From Lottia gigantea (Eukaryota > Mollusca > Gastropoda > Lottiidae): a stretch of 64,000 bases of DNA. The DNA lies in the NCBI RefSeq assembly GCF_000327385.1, contig NW_008708555.1, positions 2,529,188 through 2,593,187 on the forward strand, in the 5' to 3' direction. The notes beneath the pieces are model-generated. The model searched no databases. It saw only the letters and a program-made list of their open reading frames with translations, and was not told the origin of the DNA. Of the stretch, positions 50,651 to 64,000 are shown piece after piece (the stretch's first letter is position 1; the number at the start of each line of letters is the position of its first letter). The position numbers were made by a program, and so were the translations under genes.

Positions 50651-50900
50651 TGAACCTTTGACGAACCGTCTAAGTAAAAACATTCATTATCAAGGAGAGT
50701 TGGTAAATAAACAATAATTTCAATCCAGATCAATTCCACAATCAAGTCGCCATTCAAACTTCAATTAAATTAAACTGTCTTGATTCCGGGCGCCTTAAAT
50801 TGAAATCCAATTACACACTTGAATTTCAAATAGATTTTTCAATGATCTTTGGAATTAAATGTCTTCAAACACCCAATGATAAGTCAGTTGAAGATAGATT
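50651..50900. promoter_or_regulatory. Candidate enhancer with overlapping forkhead and SOX-like sites
   Basis: GTAAATAAACA (50703-50713) contains two overlapping forkhead cores and runs into AACAAT (50710-50715), a SOX-type site. Several CAATTA/TAATTG-like sequences and TTGAATTTC follow. Evidence is motif density only. Confidence 0.18.
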
Positions 50901-53900
50901 GGTAATACGACTCGCCAGACCAATAAGTGTGTTAAAAATAGCTGTTTAATTTGTTTAAGCCAAATTCAAGATAGTATGGTGACGGTTCTTTGCTTGTTCC
51001 ATACATCGGTACAGGAACTATCTGACCAATGATATCTTAATAGGGCAAGTATTAGAGAAGATTTAAGAAGGTTAAAAGAGGAATTTATTCTGTGTATTTG
51101 TATGAATCTTACAGTTTATAATTCGAATTACTATTTCGTCGGATGTTTGTGATTCTTTAAGTCCAAGCCAAGTTCCTTGATACATCTGACTTTAAAGAGT
51201 TGTTCATGACTACAACTATGTACATTCCTAGGGTGAACGTTAAACCAATTCAAATCTAAACCATTATGCTCAAACATTATCATTATTATGAAACAACGTA
51301 ACAGGTCCCAACCACATTCTCCAGATGACTACTCCTCTTATAAGATACCAATATTGATTTCGAAGTGCACCTACTACAAGTACGTGCCTTTAAAATTGAT
51401 GAATAAGCTAATTTTCGAAACTGAATCGAATGATCGTATTTTACAGTAGAACACTTGTGGCACCACAAAACACGTCTGAATCCTATTTGAAAGTGTATAT
51501 GTCCGTAATAAAATCTATTCAATTCTTATGAAGAAAGATATAAAGAATATAGATACATATTATATTAGACATATATCGTGATACACATCACTTTTAAACT
51601 AACAAAGCTTTTAGAAAATTCACAACATCAAAGACTGTGTAAATTTATTACAGAGTAGAATTTCAATAATCGCTGGTGTCACAGACGAAAACCATTTACA
51701 GAACTACTCTTCCCTCCTTTAATTCAATTGTTCATCGTTTTTCTTACGAGGCGAATTCTAGATAAATTTCCGTCTTTCTATATTAGAAATTGATGGGTTT
51801 TTGTTTTTTTTTTTATTTCTTTTCAAGTGACTCTATCTATTTTCTAGTTTCACGTCAGATATTATTAGTATTTTCTAATGGATTTTAGCCTTTCTTACTG
51901 GAATCAAACACCCAACATAAAAGGTTCCGGAAGTGTAGTATGATATAACTGTAACGTTTCTGTGCTCCATAATGAAGACATATTGTAGATAATCGTGAGG
52001 ATCTTTGGCATCAAGACTTACTTAAAAATACATTAGCTCTCTTCCTAGTTCAATAATATAGGACATTTACAAAATACTGTCCTATTATTTGTGCTTAGTT
52101 AAGTATACAAGCCTTACATATGATAAACCACAATATCGACAACTATGAGTACCATTCCAATATTCTTTCTAATGTAAAAAAGTAACCAAATTAACTAGCC
52201 AAATGTGCGTTAAATAGCAGAATCGAATTTTATTCTTTCTGCTGAAATATCTTATTTCCAGTCGCTACAATATTCACACTATAGTTAAAAGAAGATCGGA
52301 ATTCTTTTAAGTTGAATTGAAATCTGGGTCGAATTACAATCAAAGATATTCATAGCGGTTTTCAATTATTTACAAGAATTACAATCACAAAGGGAGCTAA
52401 CCCGGCAACTTGTATATCAAATTAAGAATAATAAATAGATGGAGCACATTGCTGACTTGTCCGTAAATACGTCGACTTTTGTACAATCCAAGATCAACAC
52501 TTGCAATTTAAATACTCGCTGCAACTCCTCTGGAGAAATTCTGTTGGTTTTTTTCAAGATCTTATCGAATGAAACTATTTCGCCGAGGGTGTGTCTGTCA
52601 CAGGACTTGCAAGTAAGCTCCCTTTCGAGTATCTCTGCCACTCTGGAGGTGTTGATAACTTGCAACTAATGTTCCGATATAGATCACTATTATATAAATA
52701 TTGATCAGTGATTGGTAAATAATATGTGGGTATACCAATGAAGCTCTTTATCACCCACATGGAACATGGAACTTTAAAGCAATATAATTTATCCCGGATT
52801 CCATTAAAAGCCGAATGTTTGGTTTGATGATCTGGTATTGACCACACTTTCATCTGCAAACAGATAAACGTGCAAAAACATATTTCAGAATTCTTGGTTA
52901 GAGTGTAAAGACATTTAATTCCATGGAGTGTTTCTTTCTCTTTACGCACGTGTAGTATCATGACTTTTACATTCTCCCACAATGCCATAAAATATCCTAT
53001 TGATGTACACCATAGAAAAAAAAGCTTTTTATTTGCGAAAGAAACTCTTAAAGAATGTCTTTTATTCGTTAGTTAGATTAGATTGTCTTCAGACTGAAAT
53101 GGTTCTAAATTCGGAAAGTTTCTTTCAATCTTGGCTTAGAAGAACAGTGTTCCGTGGAAGTCGATTTTATTTGGTGGACTTACGAGCTGACAACGTACAG
53201 ATTCGCAAAAGCGCTGACGGTAGAGTGGGATTTCCATCTACAAAACAATATACATGGCCCCGACATCACGAACAAGAAACAAAAGCTAACGATTCCTTAT
53301 ATGGGAAATTTCCCATGGTTAGAACAAGGTATGGATAGGGGAACCCAGTGTAATAACCACTTTGAAGAACAGACGAAGATGAAGCTGGAACCAATTCAAG
53401 AATTATGATCAAAGACCTTGGTGATTATGTAATTAAACCTAATCTAAAACATGGCGAAGTTTGACTGACATAATCTACATTTTCTCATTCTTTTTACCTC
53501 CGGAGTCTCACACATAACCACTCAATAATTCATGGAAAAATTTCTCTTCCTTGACTTCATCTCCATTTTAGTCTAAAACTAATTATATCCTTCTCTAGTA
53601 CAGAACAATTCCTTATTATCCATGCAGTAGGGGTCTGACATATGATTTTTTATTCTACAGATCGGATCAGGGGGATTATTGGGTGTCTGGTATCATCTTG
53701 ATGTATTATGCATTTTATTGATGAGTTCAAATTGGAAGTGGTCCGAAATACGACTGTGGTCACTCCAATAGAGTTAGAATCAATTTGAATTGCAATACCG
53801 AAGCCGAAATCATGTGACTTTTAGGATGCCATAGCACAGTATAACAACAAAGGAGCGAATTTGTTCAACTCGAAACCAAACGTGTTGTTATATCACATTC

Positions 53901-56900
53901 GGGGGTTATTTCCCACCCAGAGTAAAAATAGTCCCTGATTTTATTATCCTGAGAATTTACCAACCGATAAACTCATTCCGACTTTTTCCGTAAATAATAT
54001 AAGAAAAAAAACGTATTTATCACCTCGAGGTTTAATTAATCATGACGATGACATTTTGAGCGATATCCACCAACTTTCTACTCTCTTGATAAATAGCAAC
54101 TGTCCACAAACCCAATAAGAAAATTCCGATAAGGTAAACGTTAATGAAACTTAAATGATTGCTTTCTTCCTGTCATTTATAAAAGACATACATTGACAGT
54201 GAAAGGTGGTTGTTGACGTCTTGTAGTGTGGTATCTTTGTATGTGTAATAGAACATCTCGATAAGGGAGTACTTTGAAAGGATAGTGTATAATGAATGGT
54301 AAACTTTAAAAAAAAAACCAAGTTGACCAATGGTGTCTGTCAGTGTGTTTGTAAGGAAATTATAATTCTACTTTCTATGGCTAGATTTGCGTTCATCACA
54401 AAATGTTGATGTTCATTTACTCTCGATTTTTTATAAAGACTGTTCAGAAGAAACAAATTATTCTAGTTCTTGGAAGTCTCCGATGAAAATGCTCATTTGT
54501 ATCATTTTGTCCATCTTTTATCAATTGATTACACATACTTGATTTAATTTAATATCAAGATAACTGTTCCAAGGAAGAGCAATCATTTTACGAATATCTT
54601 TAGATATGTTCATTATATCTGCTCTATAATTGATGTATTGCGCACTATTTTCGCTGTGAAAATATTTTATTATGTTTAGTCCATTATTCCCACACACTGG
54701 TCTAATATAAAGATTCATTCAATACCCGTTATGTCTTAAACTATTCAACAGATTTACACTTTTACAGTCTTTTAATTTGGCAGGTAATTGTTCTGTAAGC
54801 GCGGTCCTTGAATGACCTTTCTCCAAATGTTTCATTGTTTTTTTTCGTTGAGGTTGGTACAATGTACCTGAAGTTTACGAAATATTAATTTGAACCTCTC
54901 TGGGGATAACTTAATATTAACTAAATATTAAATTTGACTGACAATTCTTGGAAACATCTGGTCATATAAAACCGAACAGTGAAAATGAAGAAATAATTGC
55001 AAGGTAAATCAATTGACAGAGTATGCAGACGTAGTAATAATACGTTAGAGACTGTCATTTCATCTTAATTCTTTGTTATTGTATCCAGTATCAACTTTAA
55101 GTCTCTTTTCTCCTAGTTATTGTCTTTTAGATTCATCGTCATTAAATAAGCCAGTGTGTTTATGTCTTACTGTTTCCTTTCATTATATCCCTACAGTAGT
55201 TTTAAGTTTTATGTTCTCTTTTGAAGTAAAATTAAAGGACTAAAAAGACATATAGATTACGTACTTGTTTACTTCGAAAAAGATTGATGCTTCGAGACTA
55301 TTCCCGACATCCGTATTCCCTTTAGTTTGAACATCAAATGTATCGACTTTTAAGACCTAATTCAGAAGAAACATATTAAGAGCTATACTCTTTGCTATTT
55401 ATTTCACATATTATATCAAGTCACCTAAATTAGTGCCAATGTTCCACCTGAAGTTTTGTCAACATTGAAAATAAATTCGGAGATTATGGTAGCCAATGAA
55501 TAGACTAATATAGACTAATATAAGTAGAATATAAGTATAAGGATACAACAGCATCAGACAGGTTAAAATTGTTTGTGCAGTATGAAATTTACCAAGCGTA
55601 GGTAAACGTTGACAATCTGTATTTAAATTTCTCAACTAACTTTCTTTCGCTTGGACGTGAACAGGTGGAGAAGAAAAAGCGATAGGTGTAGAAAAACAGT
55701 ACCCATATACATCTTGTCAAAAAACTCAGTAGATAAAAAATGAGTTAATTACAAAAACACCAGGACATCACTCTGTGTTATTTTTTACTTTCCGATCGAT
55801 TAGACCTTTTTTAACTATAATAAAGAAAGAAACGATTATATTTACAGATATTAAAGATATCATTTTACTTCCATCATATTATCTTCTTATATTATCTTTT
55901 TATTTTTTCTCTAAACAATTTCTCTTGTCGGCTTTATTTTGTTCAGTTCTTAATCTGTATGCTCATCGAACCGTTATCAATAGTATAGCCAGCTTGTAGG
56001 GGGTATATGACCATCGCTCTCTAGTATAGATCAAGTTTCGTTAGGATACTCAATAGATTAAGATGAATATGGAAACAGATGTTTATATTAAGAGTCTTGG
56101 ACTGTCCAGGACTCGTAGTTTAACCTTACGATTGGAGATCTAATAGAAAAATAACTCAGCTAGAGGCTTCCATGGCTTAAAATTGTTTTCTACAGGTTTG
56201 TTACTTGCGAACCATGACAAGATTCTTCTATAAAGCATGTTCATCAGAATTTATGATGTTTCTGCTAAACAATCAAAAAACACCGTTTCAGTGGTTAGGC
56301 AATACATGTTAATGTTTAACAATGATCCATGATTCCTCACACATCGTAGAGAAAACTTCTATTGAATTGCGCATTTGGATTGGTTGGTTCAATAGTAATT
56401 GACCCAAACCAGGTTATTCATAACAATTTTGTCAGATCATGAATTCCAAATGAAGTCACCAATAGTAAAAATTCCAAACAAATAATTCAGATTTGCAGTT
56501 TAATCATTGAAATGTTCAGGTAAGTAATTCGCATATTCTTCTAATATCATCAAAATGCTGAGCCTAGCAAATAAATATTCTCATCTGCCAGTATTTAACT
56601 ATTGAGACTAGTAAGCGATCTTTATTTTAACAGAACTGTTTTGTTGACGATACTTTTATCACCGCTAGCATTAAAACAAATATGTTTTATCATTTCTTTA
56701 ATCACAATCGACTTTTTTCTGGAAATTTTATTCTTTTTTCTATTTATGCCATGTATCACTGTCAGCTGGCTTGATCAATTCAAGTTAAGAACTGATCAGA
56801 AAATCACTAAAAGTCCCTCAATCTTCAATAAGCTCTATTCACAACCATCATGACTGTTTGAAAGACTTGAGACATCTCTAGAACGTAAGATAAATGTTTT

Positions 56901-59900
56901 TAAACGCGAAGCAATCTAAGATCTCTTTAATTCTATTCAATTCTGGCTCATAGATCATGTCTAGATGAAATAAAAACTCGACTCAGCATTATTTGTTTGT
57001 CTTGTCAATGATTCAATCGGATTTCTCAAGCTAATCTTTCACTTGTCTTCTACCAGCTATTGTTTCTAAAAGCAGAATTCCGATATATTTGTAGTTATAT
57101 GTGTCGGTTTTCGGAAACAAAGACGCAAGGAATCGTCTAAAGTTAAATTAAATTCGTAATGGATTGTATGATATGATTGTTAAATATGAAGTCGCCTCTT
57201 ATTCCCAATGGAAGGTATGAATTTAAAGTCTTTCCACGTACTTTTCCGTACGTTTTTCAAGTTGAACATTGTTTTTTTCGCATTGTTAATAACATATGAT
57301 ACTTAATTAGTTTTATCTTTTATAACTTGTAGTGATGCTATCTAGACACCGATATCAATGCACTTTGATAAAAAAAACAGTCCCAACATTCAAGGCAATT
57401 GCTGTTGTATCGCATGTTTAAGTGAAGGTTATGGCATTAGTTTAACTAGGCATCACCCAGTAGGACGTAATAAGCAAGAGTGGATATTTAAGACTAAGTT
57501 GGAATACATGTATATGTTGATGATGAACATTATATAAGAACAAACAGATCTTCAATATCTGATCAATAGCCCGAGTAAAATCAATTCTTTAACTCCATGA
57601 TCTTTATTTACTGCTAGACTTCGTTCGTCTGATAATTATATTAAATATGGAAGGATAAACTAAAACATTCATATAGATTATACGGGTATAAAATGTTTTT
57701 CTTGGTTGAGTCAAGTGAGCCAAATACAAATTTAGACTGAACTTCAACATTTTATTGATTTTTTTTATGATTTGTCCTTATAATAGATGTCCTTCCTTAG
57801 GACAAAATGTCGAAATCCAGATCAATCAAAAATTCTTTTATTTCTTTTGCATATGCAACCAAGATTTACAAGTTTGTATTACAAACATAATTAAGGTGTA
57901 TCAAGAACTCACATCAGTATGTGTAGTGCTTGACTTGTTATAAATTTAACATGTAAATAACATGCCCAAAATATTCTAGAAGTTGATCTTACAACTGCAT
58001 TTTGGCAAATTGAATGAGTGCAGTACATGTCTTTGAATAGTAATACGCTATAATGATAGTGATGGACTTTAGAGAGTGTGAAAGCTTCATTCAATTACCA
58101 CTGCACTGTTCAAACACACTGTGTTAGATGCTAATAGTTGGACGTGAGGTTAAGGGTAAAATCTGGTGTGGCCAGCATATGCTCGTGGTATTTGACGGTA
58201 TTGTATTAAGGTTGAGCGACTCGCGTGAATGACTATCGAATCGACGTTCAGTTTTCACTGGCTTGTATCTTCTAGCATATCTCTCCTCTTATTACTTGGT
58301 TTGTTTCATTCAGCTCATCAATACATTGACGAACTATCAGAGTGGTTAGATCTTCTCGTCTAGTGTAGTGGAGAAAAACTCGATATTTTATACTATATAG
58401 TGGAATCAAGGTACTCTATACCATCTTAACAGTACGTCAAGTGATGAGCCACGTGAATTAACAAATGTGACTAAATCGTGAAATTGTAGAATAATTTGGA
58501 CTAGATCTTGACGCTTTGATCTACTTTGAACTTAATTTGGATTAGAATGGATGAAATTCAATGCGTATTAGAGAATTTTAGATCACTGAAAATCTTGTAA
58601 AACTAGTTGAATTTGTACCTCAATGTTTCGAAGTGCTTTAATCTGCGACAAAAACTTTCTGGAACAGAGTCAAAATAAACTTAACAGCTTAACCATTCCT
58701 TCGCTCTTAGCTAATACGTTTGCATGTACTGCTTGTCTCCTGATTTGATTTTACTTACATGCTTACAAGCAGTGCACTACTTACAGTCTAAATAGTATAA
58801 TTTAAGTGACAATAGGAGAATACCCTGATCAGTGATTACGATTCTAATTTCATAGTAGAATCTCTGTGTGAAGACTTTTAAGACATTAGTCAGCACTGTG
58901 ATTACTTGTACTAGGACATGGAGTGAAAGACCCACAATACGTTCCAAAGTGCTGGTTGTGTTGGACTAGTTGGAGACTTTTGTTGTATCGATACACGGTG
59001 TGAGACAACTTTATGGTATATAATATGATAATTGTGATTAAGCTCAACAGAACCTTTCGTATTTTCGGTGTCATTTCTTTTCGTATGTGAACATTGACAA
59101 ATTTGGTGTCGTCGTTAACAGCAAAGATGTTCTGTCTGTAAGAATTAATAGTCGATGGATATTCTTGACTTGACTTTCGCTGTGACTTAAAAAAGGAATT
59201 GAGATTACGACAGTGTTGTCACAAGCACCATACTTTTCGGGAAACAATTGATTCAACAGAAAAAGGGTGACACTCGTTCGTTATCTGTAAGTATACCTCA
59301 CAGTTACTGAGTTCTTAGTGGTACTTTAGACAATTTCTTCTTCTGAAAGTGACTGCAAATTTTTGCTTTTTATTGAGACAAGTCTTATTTAATATTTGTG
59401 GAAAATCTATGACTGTAACAATTTGTCAACAAGGAAACAAGATACTTTGATATTAAGGTGTAAAAATGGATCTACTTTATATTCTGAATTTTTACATGGA
59501 CTTATACAGTTAATTTCTGAGGTAAGACCCATTAAACATTCATATATACATGACATAAATGTATAATGATAAGCCATACTTTAGGATCGTGGAAGTATTG
59601 CGAGTTGTAACAGCAGATTTTATATTGTTACTTGTATTTCTAAGAATGTGCTATTCAGAATCGCAAAAAAAAAACACTGAACAGTGTACAGACGATAACC
59701 GTAAAGAATTTTTTAGAGTTGAGTGCAGTCTCTTATTCAGTGGTATTGAAGCTTAAACTGCCTTGCATACAAGGTTCTCTTCTTGAAGTGAGTACATGTG
59801 TATAATAACTGTATAGGTCATCGCCACGATAGTCTGTAGTAATTACGTGAAGTGATGTTGTCGACTTATTACTCCATAGCCATCCACTAGTACTCCATGG

Positions 59901-62900
59901 AGAAGACCGTTTCCAATATACTACCAAAGTAATTTGTCCAATCCTGATAGTTTATTGATGCCTTGGGAGGAGGTTTACTAGACGCGATAATTGTTTTCAT
60001 GTTCAGTCAAATTTATAGGAAGATATAGACAATGATAGTATTTTACAATGTATGAGCTCGACTTGAGCTGAAAATTGGTCAATGTGATTTAAGTTGTCAA
60101 CTCGCAATCTCGAGAAAATCTTGATATAAATATAAGGTATACGATGAGTTCGATACAAATTGCTGTAATGTGAATTAATCTAGGTAATCACTACTTTGGC
60201 AATCTATTTCTTCAGTCTGGACATAGATCAATGTTTGTATAATAATTTAACTTTGGCATCTGCTTCAGATAAATCACAGTAATTAACGATATTCCAAATC
60301 AAATTTTAAATTAAGCGGAATCATTGATGTAGAAAATTACTAAAACCAATTTTAGTTTGATTTTCCTAGTGTTTCCACTGCATGTGTGTTATAGAATGGT
60401 CGGAAGGTCAGATATGGATACCGCATCTGGTCGGTTGCATAAGATAATACATTGGAAGCTTCCTATATTAAAAGTTCTGCTGTGCTGCACGGGTAAAAAG
60501 GACCTCATTACACAAAATACTCTCTTCATAAGTCCAATCAGGTGGAGAAATGCAGAACTTATTACTCCATTTGAAAGGCAAGAATCCATGTTTTTCGTTG
60601 CGTACTCAATCTTTCGAGTTTTAATGAAGGAAACCCCGAATGCTCCGTACTGATGTAAACACCCAATGCATTACATTCGATTTTAAGAAATCCATATTTT
60701 ATGACATTACGTCGGCTAAACTCGGACAACCCATGGTTTATTATTCTTTTCTGATTCCTAGACTTTTTAATGCGTGATTACTTCCTCGTGTGGTCAGGCT
60801 TTTATTAATATGATCATTGCTAGTCTCGGTGATTTTATTAAAGATGAGAACTGTATTGATACTAGACAGATCCCGTCTTGATTTGTAAAGGATTTAATAA
60901 CCTATTATATCTCCCTTCAGACTTAACATTATTTTATTGCATTGATTCGGAGACATAAGATCGTGGATATTATCTTAACAGTATTATCTGATCTTAGCTG
61001 AATATTACTTAACATCTTGTTATTGACACATCACATCAGTATTGCTGACTGAACAATAAGGTCTACCGGTGATTTAATTTGTTGCTATGTAATTCTCTGA
61101 AAGAACTGATCCCTGATTTGATGAAGTCGTCGGATTGCAGAGAAAAATCTTAAAGATTTAAGGTGACAGCGGTCAACACCAGAGCGTTTCTGGAAGCACA
61201 GGTCGTAGATAATGTAGTTTAAGACTTGCATAGCATATAGCATATTCAAACTATGTATAATTACACTCATATATAGAGTTTCGGTGATATACGCAATTCA
61301 TGTAAGGTTAAAACTACACGTATGTTTTATGAAACTATCGTAATTGGTGCCCCAGTTTAATCTAGTACATATTAAAATCTAATTTAGTTTTGACCTTTAA
61401 ATCAACAGCTTAAAAATGCAATTTAAACTTAAAAATGGCATTTACAATTGATGTATGCAGTGTTCAATTCTATTAATTAGATTCGCGACAATGTTACTAG
61501 AGTAGCTGGGAACGTATATCCTGTCCCGTGTGAATCGCGTAATTTCTTATCAAAATAAACACTACTTTAAATTTCTGTTATTGCTGTACTGTACAACAAG
61601 GGCTGTTTGTTTGTGTTGAGGATCTGCAATCTGTAAATTTGATAACCAAAACCATTCCCAGCGTTAACTTAATAATCCTTGTAGCTAATCAGTTACGTAT
61701 GAAACAACAATAGTAGCTGGTTACTCCCTTGTCGAGTATTACAAATGTGAATACAACTATTCCGTTCATCACTAAAATGTGTGCTAAAAACTATGTGTCA
61801 TTGTATAGTTCAGAAGAAAAATAGTAAAAAGTTTATAAAAGCAATTGATACAATTAGAAATAAACAATAGGAAGAATTTTAAGGTATAAAGCTTTTATTG
61901 AGAAGTTACATTAAAAAAAACTGAAGGAATGTTCAGTGTGCAGTGGTATATCAGTTGAACATCAATGAAAAGATATTCAGCAGTTTTCTACTCATACCAC
62001 GCTTATACCCTTACGAAATACTGATCACTAGCAATCCGAGGGGGACGTGACTGGGAGAGGAGGATGGTATATCTCTCTCTTTCTATTTTTCTTTCTTAAA
62101 TGTTATTGACAATAACACACCATACTTCAAAAACTACAATTTTTTAATGGACCAATATCCTGACTTTTTTCAGGCAATACTAATACAGGCTAGTGTTTGT
62201 GTGTGTTTTTTTTTTGTATGATTTCTGACCAGTGATATATTAGTAGTGGTAATCCTGGTATTGCGGGTAGGAGACAAGCCATTAGTAGTGAATCATTCAT
62301 TGCTGATCGCGTCTTGATTTTTGCACATGTTCAACGTTCAGAGATTTGAGAGAAACGACGACTGTACGAAATGCGCATCCATTTTGCATTGCGATGTGTC
62401 TATTCTAAAATTGGATATGAGTTGTGTTATTCTATTTAGGCAATATGCTAGATTTTAATTGCATCCCTTGGTAGTTAAAGATTTGATATTCTCATTGATT
62501 AGTGTAGTTATCTTCCAAATATATTGGTAAATGCTGCAAATGATAAAGTACAGATAACGAAACGTTAATTCTAAAATCTTTAAATTTCAACAAGTACGCA
62601 GAATGTCTTGATTGCAATAAAATTATGTTATGATGTATCATCTTATAAATCTATACTCCGAATTGATAAAATCGCCAATTTTGAATATGTATTGAAATAC
62701 TTCATATTGTAACTAAATATTTATAATTTTAACTAAACTTATTAATGTGGTTTTAATGGTCCAATTAAGCCGCATTATTGCTAAGCTGTGTCTGTAACAG
62801 ATAATAAAACAAGCTTTACAGACGAGTAAAACAGGTTTAAAGTCGAGATACGAACATTTTAATTTCTCTATGATTATATACAATCTAATATTTCTGTTTC

Positions 62901-64000
62901 AGCTCAAATAAATAGGTTAATAAGACGAATTTAATATCCCTTGTGCCACCATTGAGCTAGACACCGGCTCGGCAACATTGAGGTCTCAGCATGGATGGGT
63001 CTTGTTCTTCTTTCTGTTTTCGGGTCATGAGTGTTGAAATTCGTTTCCTTGTGGTACCATGAACCGAATTGTTGCTTGAAATGTGCGATTGAGCGCATCA
63101 CAAAGATACACACAAACGTTTTAATCAAAGGTGGCACTGCTCCCAATCGAACAGTATTAAAGCGGATAATATGTGACATTCAAATTTTCTCATCTTTTTC
63201 CTTCTCCGCCATTTTGAATTTCGTCTGCCCTTACTATTCTGTACACACATGTACACATGGAACGCGTTCTAAGGTCCGTATAGTAGGCCTATACTCCTTG
63301 AACGCTGTACCTTTAATGCCAATTATGTATCTATCCTTTTAATGATGAGAATTTAATACCGAAAGAAGATTATAATCAGAAATGGTTTATAGATATATTA
63401 AATGACAATTAGAATTTGAGACAAGTAGATTAACGATATGATATCATATAGCTATTATTAATAACAGTAGATATATTAGTAAATCAAGGTCGATATTAAC
63501 TGTGTATGACTGTGTCTCGCTAACTATGGGGTTTATTCATTCCCAAATGAAGGAAATGTACCTTGTCATAAATTTCACTGAAAACATGACGTGAGTGGTA
63601 AGTACATGTACACCAAGATAAATACACTAAGTATAAGCAACTATTATACAGCTCCTTTTGCCTGACGTTTTAGATCTGTGCTGGATATTGTTCCAACATA
63701 AACTGCTTGCCAATATAAAATTTGTCTCCATGCCTGCGATCGAGTTTTAATCGATGTCTCAATAAGTGGTTGAGATTTCATCGAGTATAATTTTGTTTCT
63801 GTATTGGTGTTTTCCATTGACATTAGAATATTCAATATATAAGCAACTAAAATGAATGTCTATTCATTAACGATCTTATTACTTGCATTGTATTGTTACA
63901 TGCATTGTGACGGAATTGAAAGCTGTGTGTTTATTGCATTATTGCTACATACATTTCAGTAATTGAATTATACTGCAATTGTATAGTATATTATGTGTTC
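50901..64000. other. Long AT-rich stretch without a supported gene
   Basis: The longest open frame in the window, 137 codons on the minus strand (52575-52988), lies here and overlaps other open frames at 52417-52669. Plus-strand frames at 53000-53408 abut it. None has a domain, signal peptide or splice structure I recognise. Further frames of 60-103 codons up to 63835 are similarly anonymous. The 10-bp duplication at about 55501-55520 and a run of ten A at about 59665 are trivial. No transposon, RNA gene or array was found. Confidence 0.4.

Noticed and set aside
52575-52988. Longest open frame in the window (137 codons, minus strand)
   Set aside because: At this base composition about one open stretch of this length is expected by chance in 128 kb of two-strand sequence. 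It has no domain, signal peptide or splice context, and other frames overlap it.
53000-53408. Adjacent plus-strand open frames of 112 and 84 codons
   Set aside because: Two different frames are open over the same bases, neither is recognisable, and no splice or start context favours either.
62935-62990. Minus-strand TAGCTCAATGGTGG resembling a Pol III A box
   Set aside because: No convincing B box follows at tRNA or SINE spacing, and no SINE-type 3' end was found.

Overview
The window is AT-rich (roughly two-thirds A+T by eye) eukaryotic nuclear DNA that looks non-coding almost throughout. No bacterial-style gene clusters are visible, and the longest open frames (up to about 137 codons) are what chance would give at this base composition. 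I recognised no complete gene, tRNA, rRNA, CRISPR array or virus-derived element. A tRNA-headed SINE with an ATTTC-type tail, decayed 3' ends of LINEs, a hAT-like terminus and several minisatellites point to an invertebrate animal. A mollusc or other lophotrochozoan is my best guess, but this is inference from repeat style, not a database match. The DNA is most likely intergenic or inside very large introns.

Layout. 1-4.2 kb: short degenerate repeats, a minus-strand LINE 3' end (1544-1960) and a hAT-like terminus ending at 4196. 4.9-9.9 kb: a 43-bp tandem duplication, then a possible signal-peptide exon (5106-5238) and a phase-compatible possible terminal exon (9689-9825); the interval between them holds a LINE 3' end (6428-6760) and a cluster of homeodomain, POU, forkhead and nuclear-receptor-like sites (8640-8800). 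11.2-13.5 kb is the most structured part. It holds an ATT-tailed repeat with a duplicated tail, a foldback region with two related hairpins whose stems differ by a compensating base pair, and a 47-bp minisatellite with a trimeric higher-order repeat. 13.5-26.4 kb is mostly unique AT-rich DNA with a tiny SINE fragment flanked by 17-bp target-site duplications. 26.4-26.9 kb is a 16-copy, 31-bp minisatellite whose units differ only as C or T at one CpG. 27-47 kb is largely featureless, with candidate regulatory patches and one copy of a dispersed repeat pair (25.8 and 45.0 kb). 47.6 kb has a possible last coding exon with a hydrophobic segment. 49.79-50.11 kb is a nearly complete SINE with 9-bp target-site duplications. 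The remainder to 64 kb shows no gene I can support.

Because no complete gene is visible, nothing can be said about genes working together. The strongest claims are the repeats, which are read directly from the sequence. The exon and enhancer calls are low-confidence pointers for transcript or conservation checks.
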